Source: Sporisorium sorghi (lineage: Eukaryota; Basidiomycota; Ustilaginomycetes; Ustilaginales; Ustilaginaceae). From it: a stretch of 64,000 nt of DNA. The stretch spans positions 1 to 64,000 of the forward strand of contig JALCCG010000008.1 of NCBI GenBank assembly GCA_023212695.1. Reading direction: 5' to 3'. The notes below the pieces were generated by a model that made no database searches, was not told where the DNA came from, and was given only the letters and a program-made list of their open reading frames with translations. The position numbers and the translations under genes are program-made. Shown here piece after piece: positions 61,839 to 64,000 of the stretch (the stretch's first letter is position 1; every line of letters starts with the position of its first letter).

Positions 61839-62822
61839 ATGAATTACAGACAATTAGGCAATACGGAACTTCACATTAGCGAGATCAGCTTCGGCACATG
61901 GGCCATCGGCGGCTCATGGGGGCAAACCAATGATGAGGAAGCTTTGAAGGGACTGGATCGCGCCATTGGGGAAGGCGTGAACTTTTTTGATACAGCCGAC
62001 GTGTACGGCGATGGACATGCAGAGGATTTACTCGCAATCGCAACCAAAGGCAAAGAAGATTCGGTGCATATTGCCACCAAGTTTTGCCGTGCTGGAGATA
62101 TTCATGATCTTCAGACCTATTCCGAAGCGTCGATTCGCCGCTATTGTGAGAACAGCTTGAAACGGCTCAAGCGGGAGCGGATTGACCTCTATCAGGTTCA
62201 CTGTCCTCCCTTCGAGGTGTTGAAGGACGGACGGGTGTTTGAGACGCTGGACAAGCTGCAGGCTGAAGGGAAAATCCGCCATTACGGCGTAAGCGTGGAG
62301 ACGGTGGAGGAAGGACTTTACTGCCTTGGGGTTCCCGGGGTGAGGTCCTTGCAGGTCATCTTCAATCTGTTCCGCCAAAAACCTCTGGCAGAGCTGCTTC
62401 CGAAGGCAAAAGCGTCCGGTGTCGGCATTCTGGTGCGCCTTCCGCTGGCCAGCGGCCTGTTAACCGGGAAGTTCACGGAGACAACCGTCTTCCATGAAGG
62501 GGATCACCGGAATTTCAACGCCAACGGCGAGCAGTTCAATGTGGGCGAGACCTTTGCCGGACTTCGTTTTGAAAAAGGGGTTGAGCTCGCCAGAGAGCTC
62601 GCCTGGATCGCTGAGGGCAGAGGCGACATGGCTCGTGCATCCATGCGCTGGATTCTGGATTGCCCTGAAGTCAGCGCTGTGATTCCCGGCTTCCGAAACG
62701 TCCGCCAAATCGAGGACAATCTCGGAACCCTGGATGTGCCTTCGTTTACGATGGAGGAGAAGGAACGACTGTCCCGATTCTATCGGGAGCAGGTGACGGA
62801 GCATATCCGCGGCGCTTACTAA
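61839..62822 (+). CDS. Aldo/keto reductase
   Basis: A 327-residue NADPH-dependent AKR with the catalytic tetrad D51, Y56, K81 and H121 (FFDTADVYG, IATKFC, YQVHCPP). The opening MNYRQLGNTELHISEISFGTWAIGGSWG is typical of the AKR11-like general stress group. ATG 61839 is 11 nt from GAGGAGG; ATG 61830 is very close to it, so the start is uncertain by three codons. Monocistronic, with a terminator. Confidence 0.93.
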   Translation: MNYRQLGNTELHISEISFGTWAIGGSWGQTNDEEALKGLDRAIGEGVNFFDTADVYGDGHAEDLLAIATKGKEDSVHIATKFCRAGDIHDLQTYSEASIRRYCENSLKRLKRERIDLYQVHCPPFEVLKDGRVFETLDKLQAEGKIRHYGVSVETVEEGLYCLGVPGVRSLQVIFNLFRQKPLAELLPKAKASGVGILVRLPLASGLLTGKFTETTVFHEGDHRNFNANGEQFNVGETFAGLRFEKGVELARELAWIAEGRGDMARASMRWILDCPEVSAVIPGFRNVRQIEDNLGTLDVPSFTMEEKERLSRFYREQVTEHIRGAY

Positions 62823-62851
62823 GCACGATTTTCTTAGGAAGAATAATAGAG

Positions 62852-62879
62852 AAGCCTCCCGATCATTCGGGGGGCTTTT
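62852..62879 (+). terminator. Rho-independent terminator
   Basis: AAGCCTCCCGA / TCGGGGGGCTT with a short loop, then TTTT. Confidence 0.8.
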
Positions 62880-63021
62880 GCTTGGGATGACGGCCTCCGG
62901 GAGAGCAAAACAACGGTTACCGCGCTGCTTTAAAGCGTATCCTATGCTTTATCATGGCAATGATACTATAATATAGGCAAGTATTCGGATTCGGAATGAG
63001 TTCATCAGGAGGATTGTCGTT

Positions 63022-63777
63022 TTGAATGATTTGTTGAAGCGGGAGCATGACATCATCAAGGTCTGTCTGTTAGCAGGCAAAATCATGCTGCAGAGCGGGG
63101 CGGAGACCTATCGTGTCGAGGATACGATGATGCGGATCGCCGCGGCTTATGGCGTGGAGAACAGCCACAGTTATATGACCCCGACCGGGATTATTTTCTC
63201 GGTGGAGGAGCCCCAGCACATTACCCGGCTTATTCGGATCTCGGATCGGACAACCAATCTGTACAAGATCGATCAAGTCAACAGCGTGTCCCGGAGGGTA
63301 AGCATCGGAGAGCTGACGATTGAAGAGGCCAAAGCGGCTCTGGAGAAAATTGAGCATGAGCCGGCAATCTATCCAACGTGGCTGCTCATTCTTCTCTCAG
63401 CGGTGGCCAGCGGCTGCTTCCTCATCATGTTTCGCGGGATCTGGCCGGACTTCATCCCGGCGGCCATCGCGGGCGGACTCGGCTTCTCCTGCTTTGTATT
63501 TATGCACCGGGTCATACCGGTGCGATTTTTTTCCGAGTTCTCGGGAGCGCTATTGATAGGGATTGCATCGGTATGGATGGTCAGATACGGATTCGGTCAT
63601 CAGCTGGATATGATCATTATCAGCTCCGTGATGCCGCTTGTCCCGGGCCTGCTGATCACCAATGCCATTCGCGACCTTATGGCCGGGCACCTGATCTCCG
63701 GTCTGTCCAAAGGGGCAGAAGCCTTTGTCACGTCCTTTGCCATCGGCGCGGGGATTGCATTTACTTTGTCATTCTAA
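63022..63777 (+). CDS. Threonine/serine exporter, ThrE N-terminal (ThrE_1) subunit
   Basis: A 251-residue protein: a cytoplasmic N-terminal domain (about 1-112) with the hallmark AGKIMLQSGAETYRVEDTMMRIAAAYG and TPTGIIFSVE, then five membrane helices. In Bacillales the ThrE family is split into two adjacent genes, and the second follows here at 63803. It exports threonine or serine with the proton gradient. TTG 63022 has AGGAGG 9 nt upstream. Confidence 0.9.
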   Translation: MNDLLKREHDIIKVCLLAGKIMLQSGAETYRVEDTMMRIAAAYGVENSHSYMTPTGIIFSVEEPQHITRLIRISDRTTNLYKIDQVNSVSRRVSIGELTIEEAKAALEKIEHEPAIYPTWLLILLSAVASGCFLIMFRGIWPDFIPAAIAGGLGFSCFVFMHRVIPVRFFSEFSGALLIGIASVWMVRYGFGHQLDMIIISSVMPLVPGLLITNAIRDLMAGHLISGLSKGAEAFVTSFAIGAGIAFTLSF

Positions 63778-63802
63778 AGGGATGGAGTGGGGGAACAGGA
63801 TT

Positions 63803-64000
63803 ATGGCAGCCTTTTACATACAGCAGCTCATTACGAGTTTTATTGCTTCGGCCGCATTCGGGATGATGTTCAATGCACCCAAAAAAGCACTGCTGCAGTG
63901 CGGATTTGCCGGAATGGTGGGCTGGCTGCTCTACATCATGCTGCAGGACATGATGGTTCAGCCGGTGACAGCCACCGTTGTGGCGGCTTTTTGCGTCACG
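63803..64000 (+). CDS. Threonine/serine exporter, ThrE C-terminal (ThrE_2) subunit, cut by window end
   Basis: The first 66 codons of a membrane protein beginning MAAFYIQQLITSFIASAAFGMMFNAPKK, typical of the ThrE_2 (DUF3815) subunit that partners the ThrE_1 protein. It starts 25 nt after the upstream stop, with GGGGGAACAGGA as a loose SD. The frame is open to position 64000. Confidence 0.85.
   Translation, partial: MAAFYIQQLITSFIASAAFGMMFNAPKKALLQCGFAGMVGWLLYIMLQDMMVQPVTATVVAAFCVT

Noticed and set aside
1..64000. CRISPR arrays, prophage, insertion sequences, rRNA or tRNA genes
   Set aside because: No regularly spaced repeats, phage or transposase proteins, or RNA gene signatures were seen; the only long direct repeat is the contig-end overlap in gerB.

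Overview
The window looks like chromosomal DNA of an endospore-forming Firmicute, most likely a Paenibacillus. The support is a gerABC-type germination operon, T-box leaders, AGGAGG-type ribosome binding sites with frequent GTG/TTG starts, sigma-A-like promoters, YesN/YesM regulators with LplB/YtcP-type sugar importers that lack their own ATPase, and a xylan aldouronate cluster of the kind described in Paenibacillus. The genus is inferred from gene content only. I saw no rRNA, tRNA, prophage, insertion sequence or CRISPR array.

Layout. 0-8 kb: an ECF sigma factor fused to a DUF1835-type domain, a phosphotransferase, a second ECF sigma with a membrane-anchored partner, a DJ-1/PfpI protein divergent from a MocR regulator, and a polytopic transporter. 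8-12.3 kb: gerA-gerB-gerC on the minus strand; gerB contains an assembly gap. 12.4-19.7 kb: a mannoside unit (GH92 mannosidase and GntR/LacI regulator, divergent from a three-gene ABC importer). 19.9-24.2 kb: MarR, an isochorismatase-like hydrolase, and a DeoR/EamA pair divergent from a metallophosphoesterase. 24.3-31.8 kb: mixed genes, including an exonuclease-membrane fusion, RlmN, an internally duplicated lineage-type protein, and an acetyltransferase behind a T-box. 31-36.5 kb: LysR/branched-chain aminotransferase, then AraC, sugar kinase and GH4.

36.6-52 kb is the metabolic core. The importer (lipoprotein plus two permeases, under a YesN/YesM two-component system) should bring in methylglucuronoxylo-oligosaccharides. 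Cytoplasmic GH67 removes the glucuronic acid and GH10 cuts the xylo-oligomer. UxaC, UxuB and UxuA convert glucuronate through fructuronate and mannonate to 2-keto-3-deoxygluconate, under a FadR-type GntR repressor with a 34-bp palindromic site. The KDG kinase/aldolase, beta-xylosidase and transport ATPase are not in the window and must lie elsewhere.

52-56 kb: a CsoR-controlled copper operon (csoR, copZ, copA, plus a siroheme-reductase-like half-domain protein) with two near-identical operators. 56.5-64 kb: MarR with two short-chain dehydrogenases, a luciferase-like monooxygenase, a divergent T-box-controlled seryl-tRNA synthetase, an aldo/keto reductase and a split ThrE-type threonine/serine exporter cut by the window end.

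No wholly new system is evident. The most unusual items are the T-box-controlled acetyltransferase, the sigma-DUF1835 fusion with an internal start, the exonuclease-membrane fusion, the two-module protein at 27.6-28.2 kb, the divergent SerS, and a set of clear palindromic operators that assign regulators to promoters.
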